Positions 1 through 7,011 of a stretch of DNA of 41,674 bases are shown here, piece by piece. The position numbers and the translations under genes are program-made. Under the pieces are notes generated by a model. That model searched no databases and was not told where the DNA came from. It saw only the letters and a program-made list of their open reading frames with translations. Origin of the DNA: Paracoccaceae bacterium (GTDB lineage: Bacteria; Pseudomonadota; Alphaproteobacteria; Rhodobacterales; Rhodobacteraceae); the NCBI GenBank assembly GCA_947504705.1, contig CANNIA010000032.1, forward strand, positions 1 through 41,674, given 5' to 3'. Every line of letters begins with the position of its first letter. The first letter of the stretch is position 1.

Positions 1-149
1 GTCACAAGATCGAGAACATGTTCGGCAAGCTGAAGGATTGGCGGCGTATCCACACCCGCTACGACCGCTGCGCCCACACCTTCATGTCCGCCATCGCTAT
101 CGCTGCCATCGTCATCTTCTGGATATGATCAATGAGTCCTGAGCCTAGT
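1..149 (+). mobile_element. 3' end of an IS5-family insertion sequence (transposase C-terminus)
   Basis: The window opens inside a reading frame (codons from base 3, stop at 126-128) encoding 41 residues that begin HKIENMFGKLKDWRRI and end in a hydrophobic AIAIAAIVIFWI tail. This is the C-terminal end of an IS5-family (IS427-like) DDE transposase: the H-K-x-E-N-M-F-G-K-L-K-D motif carries the last catalytic glutamate region. The bases after the stop, roughly 130-146, should hold the right terminal inverted repeat. I cannot prove its boundary because the left end lies outside the window. A CTAG at 145-148 could be part of the target duplication. Chromosomal coding similarity resumes by about base 150, so the element probably ends between 144 and 150. 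Confidence 0.8.
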
Positions 150-952
150 AGACGACGCGACAAGCTGGCCGGATCAACCAAACAGTTTGATCCTTGACGG
201 TTTCACCTTTGACCGCATTGACGGATCAACCACTTATTCCGACCAGTCGCCACTGGCTCGCCACCGGTTCCCATTGGCAGGGAGATTTCCTCCCTCAACC
301 CTATACCCATCTTGCCCGGGTGCTGCGGCAGATGGGTCATGCGGGTGAGGCTCGGCAGGTGTTGATGGAGCGGGAGCGACTGTTGGCCGCGCATCGACTC
401 ACCTCGGACCGCGCGGATTTTCGCGCCGCTTATGACGGTGGAGTGATGACCAAGGGTGATTCCGGGCAGATTTGGCTGAGCATGACTCTCGCGCGGCTTT
501 GGTACGGTCTGACGCGCCGGGTCGCTGGCTATGGTTACGCCCCTCAATACGCGTTGTATTGGGCAGTCGCCTGCATTGGCGTATCGTTCTTTGCCTATAT
601 GCTGTTCTGGCAGCTTGGGGTCATGGTTCCAACGGATGCGGTGATTCTGACCTCCGTGGAATGGAAGGCGGCTTTCGATGCTAGCTGGGACGCGCCCGCG
701 TTGATCTGGGCCAAGGGCAGCGGCCCGGCAACCTCGCATTACGAGACCTTCTATTCCCTGCCCAATGCGTTGGATGTGTTCCTGCCGATTGTCGATCTTG
801 GGCAGCAGTCGACCTGGGGGCAGACCACGGTGACCGCGATGGGCAAGGTGGCGCGGATCTACACATGGATCCTGCAGATCGCAGGCTATGTCATCACTTC
901 GCTTGGGCTTGCCGCTGCGACCGGGATCATCCAGCGCAACCAGCCGGATTGA
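145..952 (+). pseudogene. Decayed pentapeptide-repeat-type membrane protein: 5' end cut by the IS, plus a frameshift
   Basis: Two frames together look like the C-terminal part of a pentapeptide-repeat membrane protein. In one frame, from about base 151, the peptide DDATSWPDQPNSLILDGFTF can be read. It stays recognisable to about base 235. The family then continues in the next frame with SRHWLATG and PQPYTHLARVLRQMGHAGEA. The second frame is open to the TGA at 952. Its only possible start is a TTG at 194 lying just after an in-frame TGA (188-190), with no convincing ribosome site. Two membrane helices follow (about 541-610 and 865-930), as in intact homologues. The IS at the 5' side removed the start and most of the protein, and an indel near 225-250 broke the frame. 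The family assignment is from memory. A short translated product from 194 is possible but unlikely. Confidence 0.7.
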
Positions 953-967
953 CCGGGCTTACCGTTC

Positions 968-995
968 GTAGGATGGGCAATATTGCCCATCCTAC
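968..995. terminator. 28-bp perfect palindrome, probable bidirectional terminator or dispersed repeat
   Basis: The half-site GTAGGATGGGCAAT (968-981) is followed at once by its exact reverse complement (982-995). It sits between the 3' ends of two convergent units, the pseudogene ending at 952 and the small lipoprotein gene ending at 1006. That suits a bidirectional transcription stop. There is no clear T-run on either side, so a mobile palindromic repeat is an alternative. Confidence 0.55.
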
Positions 996-1005
996 ATTGC
1001 ACCAC

Positions 1006-1149
1006 TCAGAACAGCCCGTCGCCGCCCTGATCCTGCTCGACCGCTTCATCCGCGACGGCCACTGCTGCGCCGCCGATAAGAAGCGGGGCGCAGGCTGATG
1101 TTGTCAGAGCCACAAGTGTCAGCAAAAGCACCAAACCCGTTTTCCGCAT
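1006..1149 (-). CDS. Small lipoprotein, function unknown (47 aa)
   Basis: The protein begins MRKTGLVLLLTLVALTTSAC. It has a positively charged N-terminus, a hydrophobic core and a lipobox-like TSAC with the lipidated cysteine near residue 20. After it come PLLIGG and an alanine/valine-rich stretch, then an acidic tail (EAVEQDQGGDGLF). The mature part would be under 30 residues. I chose the ATG at 1149-1147 because GGGAGA lies 6-9 bases upstream and a signal peptide starts there. A longer in-frame start at 1236 would put 29 polar residues before the signal peptide. Similar entericidin-like or short outer-membrane lipoproteins are common in Rhodobacterales, but I do not recognise a named family. 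The gene stands alone, with the 28-bp palindrome just beyond its stop. Confidence 0.6.
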   Translation of the reverse strand: MRKTGLVLLLTLVALTTSACAPLLIGGAAVAVADEAVEQDQGGDGLF

Positions 1150-1227
1150 GTCTGTCTCTCCCTTTGCATGTGTTGCCAGATCGTTAATGCCCACGACCAA
1201 CCTGTTGTTTTCATTGGGTGGCGTGAC

Positions 1228-1246
1228 ACTGTCCACCGTGGACAGT
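1228..1246 (-). terminator. Hairpin touching the cobO stop codon
   Basis: ACTGTCCAC (1228-1236) and GTGGACAGT (1238-1246) form a perfect 9-bp inverted repeat around one central base. On the minus strand it begins at the last base of the cobO stop codon. No T-run follows, so intrinsic termination is uncertain. It could also protect the transcript 3' end. Confidence 0.35.
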
Positions 1247-1878
1247 CAGAACTCCACACCCGGCTGGCCCTTGATGCCGGACCGGAACGGATGCTTGATC
1301 AGGGTCATCTCGGTCACCAGATCGGCCACCTCGATCAGCTCCTCTTTCGCGTTCCGGCCGGTCAGGACCACATGGGTCAGGGGGGGCTTTTCGGTTTTCA
1401 GGAAGTCGAGAACCTCGGCGATATCAAGGTAATCATAACGCAAGGCGATGTTGATTTCATCCAGCAGGACGAAGCGGATACTGGGGTCGCGGATCAGTTC
1501 CTTGGCCTTCTCCCACCCCGCCCGAGCGGCGGCGATGTCGCGGGTCTTGTCCTGGGTTTCCCAGGTGAAGCCCTCGCCCATCGCATGGAACTGGCAGAGA
1601 TCGCTGAAATTCTCGGTCAGAAGCCGACGCTCGCCCGTATCCCAGGCCCCTTTGATGAACTGGACCACGGCGCAGGGCATTTCATGCGCCACACAGCGCA
1701 GGATCATGCCGAAACCGGACGACGATTTGCCCTTCCCGGCCCCGGTATGGACGATGATCAGACCCTTCTCACCCTCTTTCCCTGCCATGATCTTGTCCCG
1801 CGCGGCCTTCTTCTTCGCCATCTTCGAGGCGTGCCGGGCAAGGTCGTCGGTTTCAGGTGTCGCAATGGGGTCGGTCAT
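1246..1878 (-). CDS. cobO: Cob(I)yrinic acid a,c-diamide adenosyltransferase CobO
   Basis: This 210-residue cytoplasmic enzyme attaches the 5'-deoxyadenosyl group of ATP to the cobalt of reduced cobyrinic acid diamide or later corrinoids. The P-loop GAGKGKSS lies at residues 46-53, after a basic N-terminal helix (KMAKKKAARDKIMAGKEGEKG) typical of the CobA/CobO/BtuR family. Downstream family blocks include VVQFIKGAW, a LLDEINIAL stretch, VVLTGRN and a C-terminus with KHPFRSGIKGQPGVEF. Length matches the usual 200-215 residues. I chose the ATG at 1878; a longer open frame upstream runs antisense through the riboswitch and has no family similarity. The gene is divergent from the main cob operon and shares a short control region with it. 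The riboswitch there is on the other strand, so cobO is not obviously under its direct control. Confidence 0.95.
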   Translation of the reverse strand: MTDPIATPETDDLARHASKMAKKKAARDKIMAGKEGEKGLIIVHTGAGKGKSSSGFGMILRCVAHEMPCAVVQFIKGAWDTGERRLLTENFSDLCQFHAMGEGFTWETQDKTRDIAAARAGWEKAKELIRDPSIRFVLLDEINIALRYDYLDIAEVLDFLKTEKPPLTHVVLTGRNAKEELIEVADLVTEMTLIKHPFRSGIKGQPGVEF

Positions 1879-1927
1879 GGTCGGTCGTGTCCTTGACAAC
1901 GGGGGGGTGCATGGCTCAGGTGAACCT

Positions 1928-2117
1928 CGCGCTGGTTCCTGTTTATGACAGGCGAAGAGGGAATGCGACAGGTCGGAAGCGACCTTAAGCAGCCGCCCCC
2001 GCGACCGTGACCGGAGAGGTCCCATGGCCACTGACCGTAAGGTCGGGAAGGCGGGGATCGTGGGGGCCCGACTATTGTCAACCCCCGTATCCGCAAGCCG
2101 GGAGACCTGCCAGCGCG
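1928..2117 (+). promoter_or_regulatory. Cobalamin (AdoCbl-type) riboswitch upstream of the main cob operon
   Basis: The conserved B12 box AGCCGGGAGACCTGCC occupies 2096-2111. The outer P1 stem pairs CGCGCTGG (1928-1935) with CCAGCGCG (2110-2117). Between them lie the family's internal blocks: GAAGAGGGAATGCGA near 1954-1968 and the GCCGCCCCCGCGACCGT core near 1998-2014. The element ends 94 bases before the first gene (2212), leaving room for an expression platform that hides the ribosome site or terminates transcription when cobalamin binds. The non-coding stretch 1879-2211 holds only this element, a possible TTGACA -35 box at 1893-1898 without a convincing -10, and the cobO control region on the other strand. 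Confidence 0.9.
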
Positions 2118-2211
2118 AAGGAAGAACCGGCGGACGGGGTGTTCCGCGACCGGGGGACAGGCGGTGACGCCTTCTCTGGCCCATGCCCTTGCCGCCTTTT
2201 GAAGGGCCGCG

Positions 2212-2574
2212 ATGACCGCCACGCTTTACGTCTGCACCACCTGCAAGGCCGGGGAACCGGTGCTGGAGGGCGATCTGCCCCCGGGTGCCAAGCTGCATGC
2301 TGCCTTGACGGCAGGGGCGGCACCTGAAGGCGTGCGGATCGTCGGGGTCGAATGCCTGTCGGCCTGCAACACCGGTTGTGCGGTGTCGTTGGCCAAGGTG
2401 GGGGCCTGGTCTTACGTCTATGGCCGTCTGAGCCTTGACGATGTCCCCGCAATCCTTGATGGCGCGGCGAAATATGCCGTCAGCGCGGATGGAATCGTTC
2501 CCTGGCGCGACCGCCCGACTGTCTTTCGCAAGCAAAGCATCGCCCGTATTCCGCCTTTGGAGGCCATGAAATGA
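2212..2574 (+). CDS. DUF1636 Cys-rich, ferredoxin/metal-binding-like protein (first copy)
   Basis: This 120-residue protein belongs to the DUF1636 'predicted metal-binding' group, found mostly beside cobalamin genes in alphaproteobacteria. Cysteines occur as C-x2-C near the N-terminus (CTTC, residues 8-11) and as CLSACNTGC in the middle. That spacing resembles thioredoxin-fold 2Fe-2S ferredoxins, although no Fe-S cluster is proven. The C-terminus carries KQSIARIPPLE, which recurs in the second copy at 15558-15875 as MKAIARIPG. It is the first gene after the riboswitch and overlaps cobW by 4 bases, so it is translationally coupled to a putative cobalt chaperone. The biochemical role is unknown. 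Electron transfer for corrinoid cobalt reduction or cobalt handling are the natural guesses. Family assignment is fairly sure, function is not. Confidence 0.75.
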   Translation: MTATLYVCTTCKAGEPVLEGDLPPGAKLHAALTAGAAPEGVRIVGVECLSACNTGCAVSLAKVGAWSYVYGRLSLDDVPAILDGAAKYAVSADGIVPWRDRPTVFRKQSIARIPPLEAMK

Positions 2575-3605
2575 CCGATCTGACGAAAATCCCAGTGACC
2601 GTGATCACCGGCTTTCTTGGCGCCGGCAAGACCACGCTGATCCGCCACCTGATGCAGAACCCGCAAGGCAAGCGGCTGGCCATTCTGGTCAACGAGTTCG
2701 GCACCGTGGGCGTGGATGGCGACATCCTGAAATCCTGCGCCGATGAGAATTGCCCGGTCGAGAACATCGTGGAACTGGCCAACGGCTGCATCTGCTGCAC
2801 CGTGGCTGATGATTTCATCCCGACGATCGAGGCCCTGATGGCGATGAAGGTCCGCCCCGACCACATCCTGATCGAGACCTCGGGCCTTGCCCTGCCGAAG
2901 CCTTTGCTCAAGGCCTTCGACTGGCCCGCGATCCGGTCGCGCATCACCGTGGACGGGGTGATCGCGCTGGCCGATGCCGAAGCTGTTGCCGCTGGCCGCT
3001 TTGCCCCGGATGTCGAAGCAGTGGAGAACCAGCGCGCGGCTGATCCGTCGTTGGACCATGAGACGCCCCTGTCCGAGGTCTTTGAGGATCAGATCCTCTG
3101 CGCCGACCTGATCCTTCTGTCCAAGGCTGACCTCGCTGGAGAAGCCGGGCTTGCGACCGCGCGTCAGGTGATTGCCGCCGAGATGAACCGGCCCGTGCCG
3201 ATGCTGGCGATGACCGATGGGGTGATTGACCCGCGCGTCCTGCTTGGCCTGAATGCCGCTGCCGAGGATGACCTTGCCTCGCGCCCGTCGCACCATGACG
3301 GGGCGGATGACCATGAGCATGACGATTTCGACTCGGTGGTCATTGACCTGCCCGAGGTGACCGATCCGGAGGCCCTGTCGGCAGCCATCGTGCGGCTGGC
3401 GGAGGAGTTGAACATCCTGCGCGTCAAGGGTCACGTCGCCGTGGCAGGCAAGCCGATGCGGATGCTGGTGCAGGCCGTGGGCTCCCGCGTGCGGATGCAG
3501 TTTGACAAGCCGTGGGGAGCCGCCCCGCGCCGGTCGCAGCTGGTGGTCATTGCCGAGCATGACGACATCGACCCCGCTGCAATCCGCAAGGTTCTGGGGG
3601 CTTAA
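2571..3605 (+). CDS. cobW: CobW, GTP-dependent metallochaperone-like protein of cobalamin synthesis
   Basis: A COG0523 P-loop GTPase of 344 residues, thought to deliver cobalt to the CobN-S-T chelatase. The Walker A motif GFLGAGKTT is at residues 14-22 and the metal-binding GCICC motif at 72-76. A SKAD guanine-specificity motif lies near residue 183. A His/Asp-rich linker (HHDGADDHEHDD) follows, before the C-terminal CobW_C domain. The order COG0523 GTPase followed by cobN is the classic arrangement of true CobW, as opposed to zinc-related paralogues. Its ATG overlaps the DUF1636 stop and cobN starts 9 bases downstream, so all three are probably co-translated. Length agrees with characterised CobW (about 350). 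Confidence 0.93.
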   Translation: MTDLTKIPVTVITGFLGAGKTTLIRHLMQNPQGKRLAILVNEFGTVGVDGDILKSCADENCPVENIVELANGCICCTVADDFIPTIEALMAMKVRPDHILIETSGLALPKPLLKAFDWPAIRSRITVDGVIALADAEAVAAGRFAPDVEAVENQRAADPSLDHETPLSEVFEDQILCADLILLSKADLAGEAGLATARQVIAAEMNRPVPMLAMTDGVIDPRVLLGLNAAAEDDLASRPSHHDGADDHEHDDFDSVVIDLPEVTDPEALSAAIVRLAEELNILRVKGHVAVAGKPMRMLVQAVGSRVRMQFDKPWGAAPRRSQLVVIAEHDDIDPAAIRKVLGA

Positions 3606-3614
3606 GGGCGCGCC

Positions 3615-6600
3615 ATGCACGTTGTCTTCCGCGAAAGCCATGGGCTGGAGGAAACGGACCAACCGTTCGACCTGGGTCAGGACCCGGGCGATCTGGTGGT
3701 GCTTTCGTTTTCCGACAGCGACCTTGGCGCCTTTGCGGCAGGCTATGAGCGGGCGTTGAAGGGGGGCCTTGCCCACCCGACGCTGCGACTGGCCAATATC
3801 ATCGCGCTGAAGCATCCCGTTTCGGTCGATACCTATGCCGAGCGGACCCTCTCCGGGGCCAAGGCAGTGCTGGTGCGCCTGATCGGGGGCGAGGCTTACT
3901 GGCCTTATGGTCTGGCTACCCTGCAGGACCTTGCCCGTCGTCAGGGTATGGCGCTGGCGATCCTTCCCGCCGATGGTCGCCCCGACCCCCGGCTGGATGA
4001 GCTGTCGACGCTGCCGGTTTCCACCCTGCGCCGGTTGCAGGCGCTTTGTGACGAAGGCGGGGCGGTTGCGGCTCAGGCGGCCTTGGCGCAATTGGCTTTG
4101 GCGGCGGGGATCTATGCCGCGCCGGTCGTGGGCGACAAAACCGTGCCGCAGATGGGGTTCTATGATCCCGAGCGTGGCGTCTGCCCTGCGCCCGAGGGTG
4201 CGAATCCGGTCCTCGTCACCTTCTACCGCAGCTATCTGACCGCCGGGGATACCGCCCCTGTCGATGCGCTGATCCATGCCCTGCGGGCCGAAGGCTTCAC
4301 CGCCTATGGCGCCTTTGCCCCCAGCCTGAAGGCCCCCGGCGTGGCTGACTGGCTGAAGGGGCATCTGACCGCGCATCCCCCGGTTGCGATCCTGAACGCG
4401 ACCGCCTTCTCGGCCAAGGCCGATGACGGTGCGACCCCCTTCGACGGCGCGGATTGCCCGGTGTTTCAGGTCGCCCTCTCCACCGCCCGCCGCCGCGATT
4501 GGGTCAGTTCCGACCGGGGCCTGTCACCTGCCGATCTTGCGATGCATGTGGTGCTGCCTGAGGTTGACGGTCGCCTTTTCGCTGGCCTGATCAGCCACAA
4601 GTCCCCCGGCAAGCGGCACCCCGAGCTGCAATTCTCGCGCTTTGCCCACCGCGCCGATGCCGAACGGATTGCCGCCGTGGTTGACCGGGTCAAGCACTGG
4701 CACCGCCTTGCCACGACTCCCGCCGCCGACCGGCGACTGGCTGTGATCCTTTCGACCTATCCCGGTCGCGCGCATCAGATGGCCCATGCCGTAGGCCTTG
4801 ACGCGCTGGCTTCGACCGAGGCGCTGCTCAGCGACCTTACCGCCGGAGGCTACAACATCACCGAAGGTGCAGTGCTGGCCGAGGCGCTGACGGAAACCCT
4901 CACATGGCCTGTTGTCGCCTACTTGGACGCGCTGCAAACCCTGCCAGAAACTCTCCGCGCCGATCTGACCGCTGCTTGGGGCGACGTGATCTCTGACCCT
5001 TCGGTGAGGGATGGGCAATTCCACTTCCCCGCCACCCGTCGTGGCAATACCCTGGTCGCCCTTCAGCCCGAGCGTGGCGATGTTCAGGCCCGTGACAACG
5101 ACTACCACGATCTCTCCCGCACCCCGCGCCAAGCCTTTGTCGCCTTCTATCTTTGGCTTCGGGCACAAGGGATGCATGCGCTGGTCCACATGGGCGCGCA
5201 TGGCACGCTGGAATGGCTACCGGGGAAATCGGTGGCCCTGTCCGATACCTGCTGGCCCGAGGCGCTGATTGGCCCGCTGCCGGTGATCTATCCCTTCATC
5301 GTCAATGACCCGGGCGAGGCCGCCCAAGCCAAGCGCCGCATCGGGGCGGTAACGCTTGGCCACATGCCGCCGCCGATGGTCGGCAGCGTGGTGCCGCCGG
5401 AGCTTGTGCGCCTTGAGCGACTGCTGGACGAATACTCAACCGCCGATGGCCTTGACCCCGCCCGCCGCACCCGGCTGATTGCCAGCATTCGGGATGAGGC
5501 TGCAGCCTCGGGCGTTGCCGAGGATCTGGGCTTGGCGAGCGACGCCACCCCTGCCGAGGCGATCACGAGGATCGACCGGTTCGTCTGTGACCTGAAGGAA
5601 AGCCAGTTCGGCCATGGGCTGCACATCTTTGGCGAAGGGGCCGGGGAGCGGGAGGGGCTGTTGACCGCCCTCAACGGCCATAAGGTCGCCCCCGGCCCGG
5701 CTGGCTCCCCGAACCGGGGCCGGTCGGATGTACTGCCCACGGGACGCAACCTCTACTCCGTCGACCCCCGCGCCGTGCCCTCGCGCAATGCCCATGCGCA
5801 GGGCGTGAAGCTGGCCGAAGAACTGATCCGCCGCCACCTGCAGGACCATGGCGATTATCCGCGCGGGCTGGTGGTTGACCTTTGGGGGTCCGCCACGATG
5901 CGGACAGCGGGCGAGGAATTCGCCATGGCGCTGCATCTGGCGGGGATGGCGCCGAAATGGGACGAGGGGTCGGCCCGCGTCTCGGGCTTTGAAATCCTGC
6001 CGCTGGCTATTCTGGGGCGGCCACGGATCGACGTGACCCTGCGCGTCTCGGGTCTGTTCCGCGATGTGTTCCCGACCCTAGCGCAGCTGTTCGAGGCAGG
6101 GGCCGAGGCGCTTGCCGCCCGGGATGAAAGCGCTGAGGACAACCCCTACACCTCCCGCGCCGCCCGTGTCTTTGGCCCCAAGCCCGGCCTTTACGGCCTT
6201 GGCATGGGCACAGCCGCCGACACCTTCACCGATGAGGCCCGAGCTGCCGCTGGCGAAGCCTGGCTGAACGCCTCTGCTTGGGCCATCGGACAAGACGGCC
6301 AGTCGACCGAGAACCGCGCCGGGTTGGAAACCCGCGTCCTTGCCGCCGATGCCTTCGTCCATGCGCAGGACTTGCCGGAAACCGATGTCCTGATCGCCGC
6401 CGACTATGCAGCACACGAGGCAGGCTTCGCCGCGGCCGTCGCGAAGCTGGGCGGAGCCAAGCCCACACTTTACCACATGGACGCCACCCGCCCCGACACC
6501 CCGCATGCCCGCACCCTGACCGAGGAAATCGCGCGCGTGGTCCGCGCCCGTGCCGTGAACCCCGATTGGGCCAGCGGCATGATGAACCACGGCTACCGGG

Positions 6601-6851
6601 GCGGGGCCGAAATTGCCGCCACCCTCGACCACATGTCTGCCTTCGCCCATCTGGCGCAGGTCGTGCCGCCGCATCTTTTCGACCTTTACCACGAGGCCAC
6701 CCTTGGCCGGGACGAGGTCCGCGACTTCCTTGCCCGCGAAAACCCCGCCGCGCTGGCCGCCATGGAGGACCTCTTCCGCCGCCTTCGTGATGCGGGCCTG
6801 TGGCTGACCCGCCGCAACTCCATCGCCGCACGGTTGGAGGGGGCGGCATGA
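3615..6851 (+). CDS. cobN: CobN, large subunit of the ATP-dependent aerobic cobaltochelatase
   Basis: This 1078-residue protein is the substrate-binding subunit of the CobNST chelatase, which inserts Co(II) into hydrogenobyrinic acid a,c-diamide. It is homologous to magnesium-chelatase BchH. Recognisable blocks include HMGAHGTLEWLPGKSVAL in the middle, followed by WPEALIGPLPVIYPFIVNDP and QAKRRIGAVTLGHMPPPM. Later come a conserved LYSVDPRAVPSRNA and DLWGSATMRTAGEEFAMAL, and the C-terminal MNHGYRGGAEIAATLDHM. It is shorter than the Pseudomonas denitrificans enzyme (about 1275 residues), mainly through a reduced N-terminal part, but no block I know to be essential is missing. It lies 9 bases after cobW. 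The partner AAA+ and integrin-like subunits CobS and CobT are not in the window, as is usual in Rhodobacterales. Confidence 0.95.
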   Translation: MHVVFRESHGLEETDQPFDLGQDPGDLVVLSFSDSDLGAFAAGYERALKGGLAHPTLRLANIIALKHPVSVDTYAERTLSGAKAVLVRLIGGEAYWPYGLATLQDLARRQGMALAILPADGRPDPRLDELSTLPVSTLRRLQALCDEGGAVAAQAALAQLALAAGIYAAPVVGDKTVPQMGFYDPERGVCPAPEGANPVLVTFYRSYLTAGDTAPVDALIHALRAEGFTAYGAFAPSLKAPGVADWLKGHLTAHPPVAILNATAFSAKADDGATPFDGADCPVFQVALSTARRRDWVSSDRGLSPADLAMHVVLPEVDGRLFAGLISHKSPGKRHPELQFSRFAHRADAERIAAVVDRVKHWHRLATTPAADRRLAVILSTYPGRAHQMAHAVGLDALASTEALLSDLTAGGYNITEGAVLAEALTETLTWPVVAYLDALQTLPETLRADLTAAWGDVISDPSVRDGQFHFPATRRGNTLVALQPERGDVQARDNDYHDLSRTPRQAFVAFYLWLRAQGMHALVHMGAHGTLEWLPGKSVALSDTCWPEALIGPLPVIYPFIVNDPGEAAQAKRRIGAVTLGHMPPPMVGSVVPPELVRLERLLDEYSTADGLDPARRTRLIASIRDEAAASGVAEDLGLASDATPAEAITRIDRFVCDLKESQFGHGLHIFGEGAGEREGLLTALNGHKVAPGPAGSPNRGRSDVLPTGRNLYSVDPRAVPSRNAHAQGVKLAEELIRRHLQDHGDYPRGLVVDLWGSATMRTAGEEFAMALHLAGMAPKWDEGSARVSGFEILPLAILGRPRIDVTLRVSGLFRDVFPTLAQLFEAGAEALAARDESAEDNPYTSRAARVFGPKPGLYGLGMGTAADTFTDEARAAAGEAWLNASAWAIGQDGQSTENRAGLETRVLAADAFVHAQDLPETDVLIAADYAAHEAGFAAAVAKLGGAKPTLYHMDATRPDTPHARTLTEEIARVVRARAVNPDWASGMMNHGYRGGAEIAATLDHMSAFAHLAQVVPPHLFDLYHEATLGRDEVRDFLARENPAALAAMEDLFRRLRDAGLWLTRRNSIAARLEGAA

Positions 6852-6864
6852 GCCTGCGGTCTTT

Positions 6865-6984
6865 CTCTTCTTCCAATATCCTCTGGGGGTTTGGGGGGCA
6901 AAGCGCCCCCAATGCCCGAGCCGGTTGCGCGCCCTTCGCGCGCAGAGGCGAGATAAGAGGCTTGCGCGAAGCGCTCATTTTAGT
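6865..6984 (+). repeat. Structured three-hairpin intergenic repeat, copy A (cobN-cobG gap)
   Basis: The 160-base gap between cobN and cobG holds three hairpins. TTGGGGG (6891-6897) pairs with CCCCCAA (6906-6912). GCGCGC (6927-6932) pairs with GCGCGC (6938-6943). GCGC (6964-6967) pairs with GCGC (6971-6974). Linkers GCCCGAGCCGGTTG (6914-6927) and AGAGGCGAGA (6944-6953) recur exactly, on the other strand, in the cobE-cobM gap (copy B). The 5' arm CTTCTTCCAATATCCTC also resembles copy B. The repeat opens with an ATG overlapping the cobN stop, but the short frame it starts (to about 7015) has no gene-like features. Confidence 0.75.
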
Positions 6985-7011
6985 AACCGCCCCTGGCCGA
7001 GGGCGCTCCGC

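Noticed and set aside
1879-2535. An in-frame N-terminal extension of cobO that would give a 429-residue protein.
   Set aside because: The extra part is antisense to the riboswitch and the DUF1636 gene, and CobO proteins are about 200 residues. ATG 1878 gives the correct length.
2418-4376. A 652-codon open frame on the minus strand opposite cobW and cobN.
   Set aside because: It is antisense to two well-supported genes, has low-complexity Gly/Arg/Gln/His-rich composition and no domain. Long antisense frames are expected in GC-rich DNA.
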